A DNA stretch of 15,595 nt from UBA3937 sp050951585 (GTDB lineage Bacteria; Bacillota; Peptococcia; DRI-13; DTU073): positions 1 to 15,595 of the forward strand of contig JBMNJI010000018.1 of NCBI GenBank assembly GCA_050951585.1, in the 5' to 3' direction. Positions within the stretch are counted from its first letter, which is position 1. Every line of letters begins with the position of its first letter. A program made the position numbers and the translations under genes. A model generated the notes under the pieces. That model was not told the origin of the DNA. It did not search any database and was given only the letters and a program-made list of their open reading frames with translations. Below are positions 15,262 through 15,595 of the stretch, piece by piece.

Positions 15262-15290
15262 TTAATATTAATTTAATAATAGTGTATAAT
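15262..15290 (+). promoter_or_regulatory. Sigma-A-type promoter of the lipoprotein gene
   Basis: TTAATA (15262-15267) and a perfect TATAAT (15285-15290) are 17 bases apart. The predicted start near 15297 gives a leader of about 100 bases before the GTG at 15398. Confidence 0.6.
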
Positions 15291-15313
15291 AAACCATAAA
15301 AAGGAGGATCATT

Positions 15314-15328
15314 TTGGAACGTTATTAG
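15314..15328 (+). CDS. Possible four-codon leader peptide
   Basis: AAGGAGG (15301-15307 region) is placed seven bases before TTG-GAA-CGT-TAT-TAG, which would encode Met-Glu-Arg-Tyr. It is directly followed by CCCCATAAGGGG, a four-pair hairpin with an ATAA loop. The Shine-Dalgarno sequence is as good as those of the real genes. It may be a leader peptide or a decoy ribosome site; it is too short to judge by sequence alone. Confidence 0.3.
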   Translation: MERY

Positions 15329-15397
15329 TTTAACCCCATAAGGGGAAATCAACATAGAATACAAGCAGAAAAGAATAAAAAAACGAGGAGGAAAAAA

Positions 15398-15595
15398 GTG
15401 AAAAAAACAGTTGTTGTGCTTATGGTAACTTTACTTTCTTTCTTAGTGACAGGTTGTGGAATCAAAGAGAAAATTGAACAAAAGGCAGCCGAAAAAATTG
15501 CGGAAACAATTGTGGAACAAGCTTTAAGCGACGGGAATACCAAGGTGGATATCGATGGGGATACCTTTACCGTTAAAGGGGAGGATGGAGCATCC
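15398..15595 (+). CDS. Small putative lipoprotein (3' partial)
   Basis: GTG at 15398 is preceded by GAGGAGG (15385-15391) at a good distance, and the frame runs off the right edge after 66 residues. The N-terminus is a lipoprotein signal: MKKT, a hydrophobic core, and VTGC with the modified Cys20. A short amphipathic charged helix follows (KEKIEQKAAEKIAETIVEQAL, about 23-43), then a beta-like KVDIDGDTFTVKGEDG. This resembles small secreted lipoproteins found in many Firmicutes whose function is not known. I see no named domain. A cell-surface location is the only firm inference. Confidence 0.75.
   Translation, partial: MKKTVVVLMVTLLSFLVTGCGIKEKIEQKAAEKIAETIVEQALSDGNTKVDIDGDTFTVKGEDGAS

Larger units (their letters stand above)
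15060..15397. other. Intergenic region: terminator, inverted repeat, promoter and leader of the lipoprotein gene
   Basis: No gene of normal size is visible in these 338 bases. In order they hold about 95 bases without visible signal, the terminator at 15158-15194, an A/T-rich interrupted inverted repeat (15219-15263), a promoter (15262-15290) and a leader of about 100 bases with a micro-ORF and a short hairpin. Confidence 0.7.

Noticed and set aside
1..15595. CRISPR array, tRNA, rRNA, transposase or phage integrase
   Set aside because: I scanned for regularly spaced repeats, cloverleaf-like and rRNA-like stretches, and for the relevant protein families. I found none.

Overview
The window looks like a chromosomal segment of a low-to-moderate GC Gram-positive bacterium (Firmicutes, probably class Clostridia; a Peptococcaceae or Desulfitobacterium/Dehalobacter-like lineage is a guess). 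Supporting signs are strong purine-rich Shine-Dalgarno sequences, frequent GTG and TTG starts, lipobox lipoproteins including a PrsA-like foldase, a YtrA-type GntR regulator with its ABC transporter, and short U-tailed hairpin terminators. I see no transposase, integrase, CRISPR array, tRNA or rRNA, so it reads as ordinary core and accessory chromosome.

Layout. Positions 1-3451 (+) hold the 3' end of a homocitrate/Re-citrate synthase-like gene, an Aquifex-type aconitase and a eukaryotic-type NADP isocitrate dehydrogenase. Together they look like the oxidative half-TCA branch from citrate to 2-oxoglutarate. A convergent CorA-family transporter follows at 3513-4442 (-). Then come a membrane-anchored protein of unknown function (4582-5274), a membrane-bound metallophosphoesterase (5472-6623) and an iron-type alcohol dehydrogenase (6671-7831), the last closed by a clear terminator. 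A new transcription unit starts near 7937 with a good sigma-A promoter embedded in an inverted repeat. It encodes a GT2-GtrA fusion glycosyltransferase overlapped by an acyltransferase-like protein, suggesting a lipid or glycan modification pair. A PrsA-like lipoprotein foldase follows (10146-11042) with a strong terminator.

Positions 11179-13039 (-) are a tightly coupled three-gene operon: a YtrA-type GntR repressor, an ABC ATPase and an ABC-2 permease. All genes overlap by 4-7 bases. Its promoter overlaps a perfect 36-bp palindrome made of four TGTATTA half-sites, which I regard as the clearest regulatory structure of the window. Divergently on the + strand lie a GDSL hydrolase and an MFS drug-efflux-type transporter with their own terminator. 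The window ends inside a small lipoprotein gene whose leader carries a perfect Shine-Dalgarno sequence, a four-codon reading frame and a short C/G hairpin.

No wholly new system is evident. The best leads are the four-half-site operator, the GT2-GtrA/divergent acyltransferase pair, and the structured leader of the last lipoprotein.
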